Assembly (NCBI RefSeq): GCF_025369935.1 | Contig: NZ_CP104467.1 | Location: 707,501 to 771,500, forward strand | DNA length: 64,000 bases | Direction: 5' to 3' | Source: Paenibacillus andongensis | Lineage (GTDB): Bacteria; Bacillota; Bacilli; Paenibacillales; NBRC-103111 | Part shown: positions 19,752 to 28,494 of the stretch, piece after piece | How the letters are laid out: each line of letters opens with the position of its first letter | How positions within the stretch are numbered: position 1 is the first letter of the stretch | Program-made: the position numbers and the translations under genes | Notes under the pieces: generated by a model | Seen by the model: the letters and a program-made list of their open reading frames with translations, nothing else | Database searches by the model: none | What the model was told of the DNA's origin: nothing

Positions 19752-20104
19752 GCGCTGGTTTAACATCGCACGTACTGGATATTAGCAGTGGACGACCGGC
19801 TAGTGGGGTGAGGATTGATTTGTTTCGTCTCCAAGATGGGCACTCAAATCTGCTTCGCTCGGAAGTGACGAATGCGGATGGCCGCCTTCAAGAGCCGATG
19901 CTTAGCGGGGATGATTTAATACCGGGAATTTATGAGCTGGTCTTTCATATAGGCGATTATTTCAGAGGAATCTCTATTAATCTTGCAGAGCCTGCGTTTC
20001 TGGATCAAGTACCGGTGAGGTTTGGCATTTCGGCCAAAGATGTTCATTATCACGTGCCGCTGCTCATCGCGCCATGGGGTTATAACACATATCGAGGAAG
20101 TTAA
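19748..20104 (+). CDS. pucM: 5-Hydroxyisourate hydrolase (PucM, transthyretin-like)
   Basis: A 118-residue cytosolic transthyretin-related protein that hydrolyses 5-hydroxyisourate to OHCU between the two activities of PucL. The three signatures are present: LTSHVLDISSGRPA at the N-terminus, HYHVPLLIAPWGYNTY and the C-terminal YRGS. Length equals the family norm. ATG 19748 overlaps the pucL stop codon and is preceded by GGAGG. Confidence 0.97.
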   Translation: MSAGLTSHVLDISSGRPASGVRIDLFRLQDGHSNLLRSEVTNADGRLQEPMLSGDDLIPGIYELVFHIGDYFRGISINLAEPAFLDQVPVRFGISAKDVHYHVPLLIAPWGYNTYRGS

Positions 20105-20152
20105 CGCAGGCAGGATGGCTGCAGCATAAAAGACTCCGAGGGAGGGTTTCGT

Positions 20153-21547
20153 ATGACTAACCAATTTGACCTCGTAATTCGGAAGGGCACCGTAGTCCTG
20201 AGAGAGGAAGTACGCCAGTTTGACATTGGGATTCAAGGTGGCAAAATTGCTGCGCTTGGCGAAAACCTCGTGTACTCGGAGGATACACCTGTCTATGATG
20301 CGGAGCATTTGCACATTATGCCGGGGATGGTTGATGCGCATGTTCATTTCAATGAACCGGCCCTCGGTCACTGGGAAGGGTTTGCTACCGGATCAGCTGC
20401 TCTAGCGGCTGGCGGATGCACGACGTATATCGACATGCCGTTGAATGGCGTGCCGCCTACGGTTCGGCTAAGTGCGCTTGAGCGGAAGCTGGAAGCGGCT
20501 GAAGGACATTCCTTGGTCGATTATGCGCTGTGGGGCGGACTTGTTCCCGGCAATGTGGGCAATCTTCAAGAGCTCGCGGAAGCTGGCGTCATTGGATTTA
20601 AGGCGTTCATGTCTTGTCCTGGCGGAGAGGGGGAAGATATATTCGCTGAGGTGGACGATCTGACCCTCTACGAAGGAATGAAAGAAATTGCCCGCTTGGG
20701 GCTGGTGTTAGCGCTTCATGCAGAAAGCGAGGAGATCGTATCCAAGCTGGCTGCGCAGGCACTTGCGGAAGGCAAGCGCGGGGCGCTCGACTTCGTCGCG
20801 ACGAGACCGATCGCAGCGGAGCTGGAAGCGGTGAAACGCGCACTGGTCTACGCCGAGGAGACGGGCTGCAAGCTGCACTTCGTGCATATAAGCAGCGCGG
20901 AAGCTGTGCAGGCCATCACGGAGGCGAAGGCCAAAGGGCTGGACGTCACGGTGGAAACGTGTCCGCATTATTTAGTGCTGACTAGCGCTGATTTGGAGCG
21001 GCTAGGTCCGGTAGGTAAATGTGCGCCTCCGCTGCGCAAAACGGAAGATCAAGCTCAGCTATGGGCGGCGCTGGCAGCTGAGCAGTTGGATATCCTCGCC
21101 TCGGACCACTCTCCTTGCCCTACGCATATGAAGCAAGGGGATTTCTTCGAGGCGTGGGGCGGGATATCCGGTGCGCAAAGCTCACTGGAGCTTATGTTGG
21201 ACGAAGGCTACCTACATAGAGGGATGCCGCTGCATTTGTTGTCGCGGATGCTCTCTTTCGAGCCGGCTAAGCGGTTTGGGCTGCATCCCCGCAAAGGTGA
21301 AATTGCTATAGGTGCGGATGCTGATCTAGCTCTTGTGGATATGAAGCTGAGCTACTCACTTCAGGAGAGTGATCTATTTTACCGCCATAAACATAGTCCC
21401 TATGTAGGGAGAGCGTTCGGATGCCGGGTAAAGGCGACATTCTTACGAGGCACTAAGGTGTATGAGCTTGGTGAAGGGCTAGTGGAGAAAGCAGACGGGA
21501 TTTGGTTGCGCCACGCAGCCGTGATTGGAGGTGAGGAAGGTGGCTAA
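20153..21547 (+). CDS. allB: Allantoinase
   Basis: A 464-residue amidohydrolase of the cyclic amidohydrolase family that opens allantoin to allantoate (PucH in Bacillus subtilis). The metal-binding VDAHVHFNEP is near residue 60, the probable carbamylated Lys region VIGFKAFMSCPGG near 147, further His in LALHAESEE and LHFVHISSAEA, and the Asp motif ILASDHSPCP near 322. ATG start with GGGAGGG upstream. It overlaps the allantoate hydrolase gene. Codons in 20740-20960 are noticeably richer in GC than the rest. Confidence 0.95.
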   Translation: MTNQFDLVIRKGTVVLREEVRQFDIGIQGGKIAALGENLVYSEDTPVYDAEHLHIMPGMVDAHVHFNEPALGHWEGFATGSAALAAGGCTTYIDMPLNGVPPTVRLSALERKLEAAEGHSLVDYALWGGLVPGNVGNLQELAEAGVIGFKAFMSCPGGEGEDIFAEVDDLTLYEGMKEIARLGLVLALHAESEEIVSKLAAQALAEGKRGALDFVATRPIAAELEAVKRALVYAEETGCKLHFVHISSAEAVQAITEAKAKGLDVTVETCPHYLVLTSADLERLGPVGKCAPPLRKTEDQAQLWAALAAEQLDILASDHSPCPTHMKQGDFFEAWGGISGAQSSLELMLDEGYLHRGMPLHLLSRMLSFEPAKRFGLHPRKGEIAIGADADLALVDMKLSYSLQESDLFYRHKHSPYVGRAFGCRVKATFLRGTKVYELGEGLVEKADGIWLRHAAVIGGEEGG

Positions 21548-22829
21548 AATGACACCGAACTCGCTGGATTTGCTGTCAAAATACGCTGACCAGATGCTCG
21601 ATGTACTGGAGTGGCTTTCCTCCTATGGGGCTGACCCAGCGGGGGGAGTCTCCCGTTTGTTGTATACGCAGCCATGGCTGCAGGCGCAGCAGGCTCTTAC
21701 CCGGAAAATGCAAGAGCTGGGGCTTGAAACAGGCTTCGATGCCGTTGGTAATGTTTTTGGAAAACTGCAAGGAAATAACCTTGTGATGAAGTCGGTTCTT
21801 ACAGGTTCTCATGTAGACACGGTGAAAAACGGCGGTAAATACGATGGGGCATACGGCGTAGTTGCCTCCATGATGGCACTTGGTTATTTGAAGGCGGCTT
21901 ATGGGACGCCGAAACGAACGCTTGAAGTGGTTTCATTTTGTGAAGAAGAGGGAAGTCGCTTCCCGCTAGCTTACTGGGGCTCTGGACATGTGACCGGTGT
22001 GAGGTCGATGACTGGGGCTTCGGAGATTGCTGATCTTGAAGGTGTGACGCTGCTTGAGGCGATGCAGCAAGCTGGCTTCGACACGACAAGTGTAGGTGAA
22101 CACCCTGCGAAGCGCGAAGATATCGGAGCGTATATCGAAATTCATATCGAGCAAGGTTCTGTCCTTGAGTGTAACGAGAAACAAATTGGCGTTGTTACAG
22201 CGATCGTTGGTCAAATAAGGTTGACCGTAGTGGTAACGGGCACCTCGAATCATGCCGGGACGACCCCAATGAGGATGCGAAGAGATGCACTTGCAGGAGC
22301 TGCGGAAATGGTATCTCTGACAGAGCGGATGGCACTGGAGAAGGGGGAACCGCTTGTAGCTACCGTTGGGCGTTTGGAAGTGAAGCGGGGAACATCGAAT
22401 GTGGTACCGGGGGAAGTTGAATTTACGCTGGATATTCGGCATACTGACGAGTGGGAGATGGATGCTTTTCGTACGAGATTGCTGGCTGAGTTCGAAGTAA
22501 TTGCGAAACGAAGAGATCTTCAAATAGATACGATAGAAAATTTGCACGCTTCGCCTGTGGCGATGCATGAAGGGATTTCGGCAGAAATGGAAGCTGCCTG
22601 TGGTGCCCACGGATTCGAGAGCATGCGGCTGCCTAGCGGGGCAGGGCATGATGCTCAGCTGTTCGGGCCGATGTGTCCGACAGCGATGATCTTCGTTCCA
22701 AGTCGGGCAGGCATTAGCCACAGTCCTAATGAGTTTACGGAACCGGCCGATCTGGTCGCAGGCTTCCAAGCACTAGTGCATGTGTTATATCAATATGGTT
22801 ATGGGGGGAAAGTAGATGAAATCTTATAG
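21540..22829 (+). CDS. allC: Allantoate amidohydrolase (M20 family)
   Basis: A roughly 430-residue Zn/Mn-dependent M20-type amidohydrolase removing ammonia and CO2 from allantoate to give S-ureidoglycine (PucF in Bacillus). Metal and catalytic motifs are GSHVDTVKNGGKYDGAYG near residue 93, EEEGSRF near 127, and IHIEQGSVLE near 203; the lid-domain motif TSNHAGTTPM also appears. The start is uncertain: GTG 21540 (GGAGGTGA 5 nt upstream) or ATG 21549. It overlaps both neighbours. The ureidocarbamoylase branch AmaB/HyuC shares this fold, but context favours allantoate. Confidence 0.9.
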   Translation: MAKMTPNSLDLLSKYADQMLDVLEWLSSYGADPAGGVSRLLYTQPWLQAQQALTRKMQELGLETGFDAVGNVFGKLQGNNLVMKSVLTGSHVDTVKNGGKYDGAYGVVASMMALGYLKAAYGTPKRTLEVVSFCEEEGSRFPLAYWGSGHVTGVRSMTGASEIADLEGVTLLEAMQQAGFDTTSVGEHPAKREDIGAYIEIHIEQGSVLECNEKQIGVVTAIVGQIRLTVVVTGTSNHAGTTPMRMRRDALAGAAEMVSLTERMALEKGEPLVATVGRLEVKRGTSNVVPGEVEFTLDIRHTDEWEMDAFRTRLLAEFEVIAKRRDLQIDTIENLHASPVAMHEGISAEMEAACGAHGFESMRLPSGAGHDAQLFGPMCPTAMIFVPSRAGISHSPNEFTEPADLVAGFQALVHVLYQYGYGGKVDEIL

Positions 22830-24060
22830 AGACTTGTCGCCCTCGCTGCGAACGATCATGACCCCAGGACCCGTTGAGGTCGACCCTCGGGTACTGCGGG
22901 CGATGTCTTATCCGATTCTTGGACAGTTCGATCCTGAATTCACTGAACTGATGAATGAAACAATGGAAATGCTTCGCGATGTATTTCAAACAAAAAATCA
23001 ATGGGCTTTTCCGATAGATGGTACCTCGCGTTCAGGTATTGAGGCTGTTCTAGTGAGTGTGATTGAACCGGGGGACAAGGTGCTTGTTCCGATCTATGGC
23101 CGCTTTGGCAATCTGCTAGTCGAAATCTCGGAGCGCTGCGGTGCGGAGGTTGTCCTGCTGGAGAGAGAATGGGGCACGGTGTTCGACCCAGAGGAAATTA
23201 TCGCTGCCATACACCGGGAAAAACCGAGCATTGTTGCGATCGTCCACGGCGAAACATCCACGGGTTGTATCCAACCGTTTGATGGCATCGGAGCAGCCTG
23301 CCGTGAAGTGGATGCCCTGCTTGTTGTTGATGCCGTCGCTACGATTGGCGGAGTCCTGGTTAAGACGGACGAGTGGCAGCTGGATGCTGTGATCGGTGGA
23401 ACGCAAAAGTGTTTATCCGTCCCATCCGGGATGTCGCCGATTACGTATAACGAGCGAGTTGAAGCCAAGGTGCTGCGGCGCAAAACCATTGAACGGGGAC
23501 TGCGTGAAAAAGGCTCGGCGGTGTCGGCTGGGAAGCCAGTTGCGAGCAACTATTTCGACCTCGGCCAGCTCCAGGACTACTGGAGTCCGAAAAGACTCAA
23601 TCATCATACAGAGGCAACTTCGATGCTGTACGCTTTGCGTGAGGGTCTGCGTCTTGTCCTGCAAGAGGGCTTAGAGGAACGATTTTATCGTCATCGGCGT
23701 CATGAGGCTGCGTTAGTTGCTGGCCTCCGGGCAATGGGCTTAGCGCTATACGGGAATCCTGACTGTAAGCTAACCGTTGTGACTTGCATCTGTATTCCAG
23801 ACGGAATCGCTGGAGAATCTGTGCGTTCGATGCTGTTAAACAGCTTCGGGATTGAAATCGCCAGTTCTTTCGGACCTCTGAAGGGTCAAATTTGGCGAAT
23901 CGGTACGATGGGCTTTAGCTGTAATCAAAAAAACGTGCTCCACGTGCTCGGTGCACTGGAGGCAGTTCTTCTATGGCACGGCGCCGATATTACGGTCGGC
24001 AAGGCATTGCAAGCAGCGTTAACGTTATATGCTCGTAAAGAGGAGGAGCTGCCATGTTAA
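22816..24060 (+). CDS. pucG: (S)-Ureidoglycine-glyoxylate aminotransferase (PucG)
   Basis: A 414-residue PLP enzyme of the class V/alanine-glyoxylate aminotransferase family. The Schiff-base Lys lies in GGTQKCLSVPSGM near residue 198; VDAVATIGG supplies the Asp contacting the pyridine nitrogen, and HGETSTGCIQP the substrate side. In Bacillus, PucG transfers the amino group of ureidoglycine to glyoxylate, forming oxalurate and glycine. Position directly after allantoate amidohydrolase fits this role. Overlaps allC by 14 nt and the next gene by 7 nt. Confidence 0.9.
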   Translation: MKSYRDLSPSLRTIMTPGPVEVDPRVLRAMSYPILGQFDPEFTELMNETMEMLRDVFQTKNQWAFPIDGTSRSGIEAVLVSVIEPGDKVLVPIYGRFGNLLVEISERCGAEVVLLEREWGTVFDPEEIIAAIHREKPSIVAIVHGETSTGCIQPFDGIGAACREVDALLVVDAVATIGGVLVKTDEWQLDAVIGGTQKCLSVPSGMSPITYNERVEAKVLRRKTIERGLREKGSAVSAGKPVASNYFDLGQLQDYWSPKRLNHHTEATSMLYALREGLRLVLQEGLEERFYRHRRHEAALVAGLRAMGLALYGNPDCKLTVVTCICIPDGIAGESVRSMLLNSFGIEIASSFGPLKGQIWRIGTMGFSCNQKNVLHVLGALEAVLLWHGADITVGKALQAALTLYARKEEELPC

Positions 24061-25649
24061 ACATCATGCCGCGAGCCGAGCGTGCCATGATTGCTACGCC
24101 TCATTATTTAGCTAGCAGTGTGGGGAGTGCCATTTTGCAGCAGGGAGGCAATGCATTCGATAGCGCGATTGCGATCAGTGCGACGCTAGGGGTCGTCTAC
24201 CCGCATATGACGGGGCTTGGCGGGGATGCCTTTTTCCTCATGCACGATGCCTCGACGGGCAGCTTTACGGGCTTTAATGGAAGCGGGAAGTCAGCTGCGC
24301 AGGCGACGCCTGATTTTTACAAAGCTAAAGGGCTGCATACGATTCCGCAAAGAGGAATTCTAAGTGCAATAACCGTTCCGGGGATGGTTGATGCCTGGTG
24401 GCAAGTATGGGAGAAGTACGGAAAGCTGCCGTGGGAGAAGCTGCTGGATCCAGCCATTGCTTATGCGGAAAACGGTTTTCCTATCTCGCGCAATTTGCTT
24501 TTTTGGATGCGCAAGGATGAGGCTTTCATTCGGGCTTCTGAGCAGTTGAGTGCCTTATATATGGCGAATGGCGAGCTTTTGAAGGAAGGGGATCGTCTGG
24601 TCCAGAAAGATATGGCCCAAACGTTACGTATAGTTCAACGTGAAGGTAGAGATGCCTTTTATAAAGGCTCCTTGATGCAAACCGTGGTTGATAGCATTCA
24701 GCGGGACGGCGGTTTACTGCTGGAAGATGATTTCCGTACTTATTCGGGAGAATGGGTGGAACTGCTTTCGACAACCTACCGTGGGTATGACATTTATCAA
24801 ATGCCGCCGAATTCACAGGGATTCACAGCGCTCATGATGATGAATATGCTGGAAAATATAGAGGTAAGCAGCGTTCCGCGAGCCTCCGCGAACTTTTATC
24901 ATATCATGTCAGAAGTGATTAAAAAGGCGTTCAAAGACCGTGATCTTTACTTGACGGATCCCCGTTTTCGGGAAATTCCGCTGGAGCGTCTGCTTTCAAA
25001 AGCCTATGCGGCGGAGCTCTGGCATGAGATTCAGGCAGAACCTCTCAAGGTGAGCGAACACTTGTCACCAGCGATCGGGCAGGATACGGCCTATGCGGCT
25101 GTCGTTGATGATGAAGGGAATTCGGTTTCATTTATACAAAGCTTGTATTTCGACTTTGGTAGCGCTTATGTACCAGGCGATACGGGCATTATTATGCAAA
25201 ATCGGGGCTCTTTTTTCTCACTTGACCCTGCGTGCGCGAACGTTCTAGAGCCTAACAAAAGGTCATTTCATACGTTAATGCCTGCCATGGTGAGCAAAGC
25301 CGGGAAACCTTACATGCTATTCGGTACACAGGGGGGAGAGGGTCAGCCGCAAACACAGCTTTCCATACTGACAGGCGTGCTGGATTATGGTTTGTCCATT
25401 CAAGAAGCTATATCTCTTCCGCGTTGGGTATACGGCCGTACGTGGGGGGAAGATGGCGATGCGCTGAAGCTCGAGCACCGTCTCGATGGCGAGGTATATG
25501 CACGTTTGAAAAGATGGGGACATCGCGTTGAACCCGTGAATCCTTGGGATGGGATTATGGGGCAAGCGCAGGGCATTGTGATTGATGAGAAAGGTTTCAT
25601 GAGCGGTGCTGCGGATCCTCGCGGTGATGGTTTAGCGATCGGCTGGTAG
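24054..25649 (+). CDS. Gamma-glutamyltransferase-fold Ntn hydrolase; possible oxamate amidohydrolase (HpxW-like)
   Basis: A 531-residue protein of the gamma-glutamyltransferase family without a signal peptide. N-terminal MTGLGGDAFFLMHDA is the family glycine motif. The expected autoprocessing Thr is seen in GQDTAYAAVVDDEGNSVSF near residue 346, followed by FGSAYVPGDTGI, and the oxyanion/Gly-Gly region FGTQGGEGQPQTQLS. In Klebsiella purine catabolism HpxW has this fold and hydrolyses oxamate. Because PucG would yield oxalurate, an oxamate or oxalurate-derived amide is the attractive substrate. No HpxYZ homologue is present, so the intermediate step is unexplained; ordinary glutathione hydrolysis is the alternative. 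Confidence 0.75.
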   Translation: MLNIMPRAERAMIATPHYLASSVGSAILQQGGNAFDSAIAISATLGVVYPHMTGLGGDAFFLMHDASTGSFTGFNGSGKSAAQATPDFYKAKGLHTIPQRGILSAITVPGMVDAWWQVWEKYGKLPWEKLLDPAIAYAENGFPISRNLLFWMRKDEAFIRASEQLSALYMANGELLKEGDRLVQKDMAQTLRIVQREGRDAFYKGSLMQTVVDSIQRDGGLLLEDDFRTYSGEWVELLSTTYRGYDIYQMPPNSQGFTALMMMNMLENIEVSSVPRASANFYHIMSEVIKKAFKDRDLYLTDPRFREIPLERLLSKAYAAELWHEIQAEPLKVSEHLSPAIGQDTAYAAVVDDEGNSVSFIQSLYFDFGSAYVPGDTGIIMQNRGSFFSLDPACANVLEPNKRSFHTLMPAMVSKAGKPYMLFGTQGGEGQPQTQLSILTGVLDYGLSIQEAISLPRWVYGRTWGEDGDALKLEHRLDGEVYARLKRWGHRVEPVNPWDGIMGQAQGIVIDEKGFMSGAADPRGDGLAIGW

Positions 25650-25683
25650 AACGATAAATCCATAAGGCGAGGTGCGATGAGTG

Positions 25684-26673
25684 ATGGAGGCTTATGACAT
25701 TTTGCAAGCGGTGGAGAGCAATGCGCAGGCGCGTGTATTAGCGACAGTTATTCATGTGGAAGGCCATGCTTATCGCAAGCAAGGAGCAGTTATGCTGCTG
25801 ATGGCGGATGGAAGCTCGCTAGGCAGTATCTCTCCCGGCTGTTTGGAAGCGGATCTATCTGCATACGTACCTGCTGTATGGGAGTCGCAAAAACCGCAAA
25901 TGGTGGAGTACGACATGAGACCGGCAGATGATTTCGGCTGGGGTGAAACGATTGGGTGCGGCGGATTGATTCGTATCCTGTTGGAGCCTGTTACCGGGGA
26001 ACTGCTTGTTAACTTGCTGGTGGTGAAAGCTAGCTTGGATCGCGGGGAGGTCGTACAGCTGCTGCGCACATTCTCGGATGGGTATTCGAATATAACGTAT
26101 ACGTTATGCGATCCTGATGAGGGAGCGCCTTCAGACCGACAAGCGGTGTACGCCTCATTATTTACGCCGAAGCCGAGGGTCATTGTGTTTGGGGCGAATC
26201 CCGATGCGATGCCGCTTGCCCAAATGGCGGCAAGTGTTGGGTTTCGCGTGGTGGTAGCGGACTGGCGGGAGGCTATCTGCAATGTGGAGCGTTTTCCCGG
26301 GGCTGAGACTGTCGTGGCTTTCCCAGAGCAATTGGTGGAACAACTAAAGCTGAATGCGCAGGATTATGTCATCGTCATGAGTCACCAGTTTGAGAAGGAT
26401 TCAGCATTCGTACGAGGAGCTATGGAATCAAGCCTGCGCTACCTCGGTATCATGGGTTCGAGGGATCGAACGGAGAAGATGCTTGAAGGATTAGAGCGGC
26501 CGGATTGGCTGCATTATCCCGTTGGTCTTAACATTGGCTCGGAAGGCCCGGTTGAAAATGCTATCAGCATAGCAGCTGAGCTAATACGTATAAAGCGTGG
26601 CGTTCGCTCGACTGGAGAGTGGGGCTCCTCTGTTACCATGGGGCGAGATATCCAAAGCTGCCGTCTATGGTGA
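25684..26673 (+). CDS. XdhC/CoxI-family molybdenum cofactor maturation protein (PucA-like)
   Basis: A 329-residue protein with an N-terminal XdhC/CoxI domain (GSSLGSISPGCLEADLS) and a C-terminal Rossmann domain (PKPRVIVFGANPDAMPLAQMA; YVIVMSHQFEKD; YLGIMGSRDRTEKM). XdhC proteins bind and protect the molybdenum cofactor, promote its sulfuration and hand it to xanthine dehydrogenase. ATG 25684 is preferred; a GTG lies directly before it, and GAGGTG is about 9 nt upstream. It overlaps the nucleotidyltransferase gene by 7 nt and precedes the enzyme genes. Confidence 0.9.
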   Translation: MEAYDILQAVESNAQARVLATVIHVEGHAYRKQGAVMLLMADGSSLGSISPGCLEADLSAYVPAVWESQKPQMVEYDMRPADDFGWGETIGCGGLIRILLEPVTGELLVNLLVVKASLDRGEVVQLLRTFSDGYSNITYTLCDPDEGAPSDRQAVYASLFTPKPRVIVFGANPDAMPLAQMAASVGFRVVVADWREAICNVERFPGAETVVAFPEQLVEQLKLNAQDYVIVMSHQFEKDSAFVRGAMESSLRYLGIMGSRDRTEKMLEGLERPDWLHYPVGLNIGSEGPVENAISIAAELIRIKRGVRSTGEWGSSVTMGRDIQSCRLW

Positions 26674-27314
26674 GCGCTGTGAAGAGGAAAGTTGTTGGCG
26701 TATACTTGGCGGCAGGCAGCAGCAGACGGATGGGGACAGCGAAGCAGTCATTAGAAATCGCCGAAGGCGTGCGGCTTGGCGGGATTGCCCTTCTGCAAGC
26801 TCTTCATGCCGAGCTGCATAGTGTGGTTGTTGTCGTGCGTGAAGGTGACTCCTTGGATTGGTTGCCAAAAGAAGCTCATATGCATAGGTTATTAGGCAGA
26901 TGTCGTGTTGAGATATGTGCGGACGCTGGAAGCGGAATGGCGCACTCGCTGCGCACGGGGATCCAGGCAGCAGAAGAGATGGGCGCTGATGGTATCTTAG
27001 TCTTGCTGGCGGATCAGCTGTTCATAGATGGTCCCATGCTGCTTCGGCTTACGACTGCCTTTCGTGAGGAAGCGGGCTACGATTATATCGCCAGCGGGGA
27101 TAAGGGGATGCCGAAGCCTCCTGTTATTTTGGGGCGAGGGATGTGGCCAGCGGCTGTTGCTTTGGAAGGGGATGCTGGGGCGCGGTCCTTGTTTCAATTG
27201 CCTGCGTACCGTGGTCAAATTGTGGAAGAGGAAAACCAGTTGAAATTTATGGATGTTGACACTATGGATCGCTATGAACAGGCGAAAAATATATTTATGC
27301 ACCAATGTATGTGA
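26667..27314 (+). CDS. MobA/MocA-like molybdopterin nucleotidyltransferase (PucB-like)
   Basis: About 215 residues, GT-A-fold NTP transferase. The nucleotide-binding signature LAAGSSRRMGTAKQ is at the N-terminus, followed by GSGMAHSLRTGI and ILVLLADQ. MocA-type enzymes add CMP to molybdopterin for xanthine-dehydrogenase-class enzymes; Bacillus PucB has the same position. Start at ATG 26667 overlaps the xdhC stop codon, with only a weak ribosome site, so translational coupling is likely. A terminator follows at 27344. Confidence 0.85.
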   Translation: MVSAVKRKVVGVYLAAGSSRRMGTAKQSLEIAEGVRLGGIALLQALHAELHSVVVVVREGDSLDWLPKEAHMHRLLGRCRVEICADAGSGMAHSLRTGIQAAEEMGADGILVLLADQLFIDGPMLLRLTTAFREEAGYDYIASGDKGMPKPPVILGRGMWPAAVALEGDAGARSLFQLPAYRGQIVEEENQLKFMDVDTMDRYEQAKNIFMHQCM

Positions 27315-27343
27315 ACTTAAATAACATAAAAGAAGAGATGAGT

Positions 27344-27373
27344 GCATTATTACTAATAATGCGCTATTTTTTT
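27344..27373 (+). terminator. Terminator between the urate operon and the xanthine dehydrogenase operon
   Basis: GCATTATTA-CTA-ATAATGC is followed by TTTTTTT. It separates the pucL-to-pucB-like operon from the operon starting at 27404. Confidence 0.88.
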
Positions 27374-27389
27374 ATACAAAAACACAAAG

Positions 27390-27433
27390 TGATGTCAAAT
27401 AAGTTGACGCAGTTTTTGAAAATTGTTTATAGT
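27390..27433 (+). promoter_or_regulatory. Promoter of the xanthine dehydrogenase operon, with shared upstream motif
   Basis: -35 TTGACG (27404-27409), 18-base spacer, -10 TATAGT (27428-27433). TGATGTCA (27390-27397) lies six bases before the -35, identical in sequence and spacing to the promoter at 3588-3631. TGTCAA-N5-TTGACG also forms a dyad over the -35. A leader of about 135 nt to the start at 27574 shows no clear structure. Confidence 0.78.
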
Positions 27434-27573
27434 ATATCTAATTTATATGCGGATGGCTTTTTGAAAAACGGTTGGAGTGTAAAAGTTGATGCTGGTTATT
27501 CTGGATTTGGTGATTCGAAGGCTAGTTTGAGGAATGAAGATGGGATAGTTGTCATGATAAAGGAGGGGTGTTC

Positions 27574-28494
27574 ATGTCAGTTCCTTTGTATCAGCTGCCA
27601 GAGCAGCAGCCTTCAGTATGGCAGCCTACGAGTGTAGAGGAAGCTATGCGTTTGAAGCATAAATGGGGAGATGATTCGGTACTCATTGCTGGGGGAACCT
27701 GGCTGCGTACTCGCTGGGAAAACGGTCATGCACCGATCCCACAGCATCTGATTAGCCTTGGAAGTATTTCATCTCTCTCGGGATTAACGGTCGATTCTCA
27801 AGGGCGAATTCATATAGGGCCAGCCCTTTGTTTAGCTGATTTGATGAAAAATGAACTGGTTAGGCAACGATGCGGGCTCCTTGTGCAAGCCTGCTCGGAG
27901 ATCGCAGCGCCCTCTGTTCGGAATTTAGCCTCTATCGGAGGCAACGTGATGTCACGAACGGGTGACCTCATTCCTGTATTGCTTGTCATGGATGCCCAAA
28001 TCATTTGCTCGGATGGGCAGAATGAACGTTCACTGGCGCTGATGGAGTGGCTGGAGAGTCCGATTTCGAGCCAGAACGAGGTAATGACTGGGATCGTGGT
28101 GCCAACGGCAGCTCTGATGAAAGCGGAAGAGGGAAGTAGCTACGAGTTTTATCTAAAGGTGGGACGCAGAGAAGCGTTCACCCCATCGGTTGTAACGGTA
28201 GCTGGAAGGCTAGAGCTAGGTACAGATGGAACACTCACAAGATTTGCGTTAGCTGCAGGTGGAGGAAGTGCTGTTCCGGCAAGGTTTAAATATCTGGAGG
28301 CCGCAGCTATTGGTCAGCCTTTATCCAAGGAGCTTCTGAAGTATCTGCATAAGGGTGTGTTCGCGGAATTTGATGCGGTGGCTGATGATTATGCCGGTGT
28401 GACTTATCGCAAGCAGACTGCGGCCAATCTCATCGTATCTGAATGCTATAAAGCGTGGCAAAAGGGGGGCGGAGCGGATGCTCCTAGGTCGTGA
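27574..28494 (+). CDS. pucC: Xanthine dehydrogenase, FAD-binding subunit (PucC-like)
   Basis: About 306 residues, the medium (CoxM/XdhB-type) flavin subunit of the molybdenum hydroxylase. The FAD loop VLIAGGTWLRTRW is near residue 35 and the second FAD motif ASIGGNVMSRTGDLIPVLL near residue 113. It passes electrons from the iron-sulfur subunit to NAD or another acceptor. ATG 27574 is chosen because GGAGG ends 7 nt upstream; an earlier GTG overlaps that site. It overlaps the large subunit by 17 nt. Confidence 0.9.
   Translation: MSVPLYQLPEQQPSVWQPTSVEEAMRLKHKWGDDSVLIAGGTWLRTRWENGHAPIPQHLISLGSISSLSGLTVDSQGRIHIGPALCLADLMKNELVRQRCGLLVQACSEIAAPSVRNLASIGGNVMSRTGDLIPVLLVMDAQIICSDGQNERSLALMEWLESPISSQNEVMTGIVVPTAALMKAEEGSSYEFYLKVGRREAFTPSVVTVAGRLELGTDGTLTRFALAAGGGSAVPARFKYLEAAAIGQPLSKELLKYLHKGVFAEFDAVADDYAGVTYRKQTAANLIVSECYKAWQKGGGADAPRS

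Noticed and set aside
24054..25649. Ordinary secreted glutathione hydrolase
   Set aside because: No signal peptide, tight overlap with pucG and purine-pathway context make it less likely, although it is not excluded.
27305..27637. 110-codon open frame before pucC
   Set aside because: It overlaps the terminator at 27344, the promoter at 27404 and the pucC start; it has no good ribosome site.
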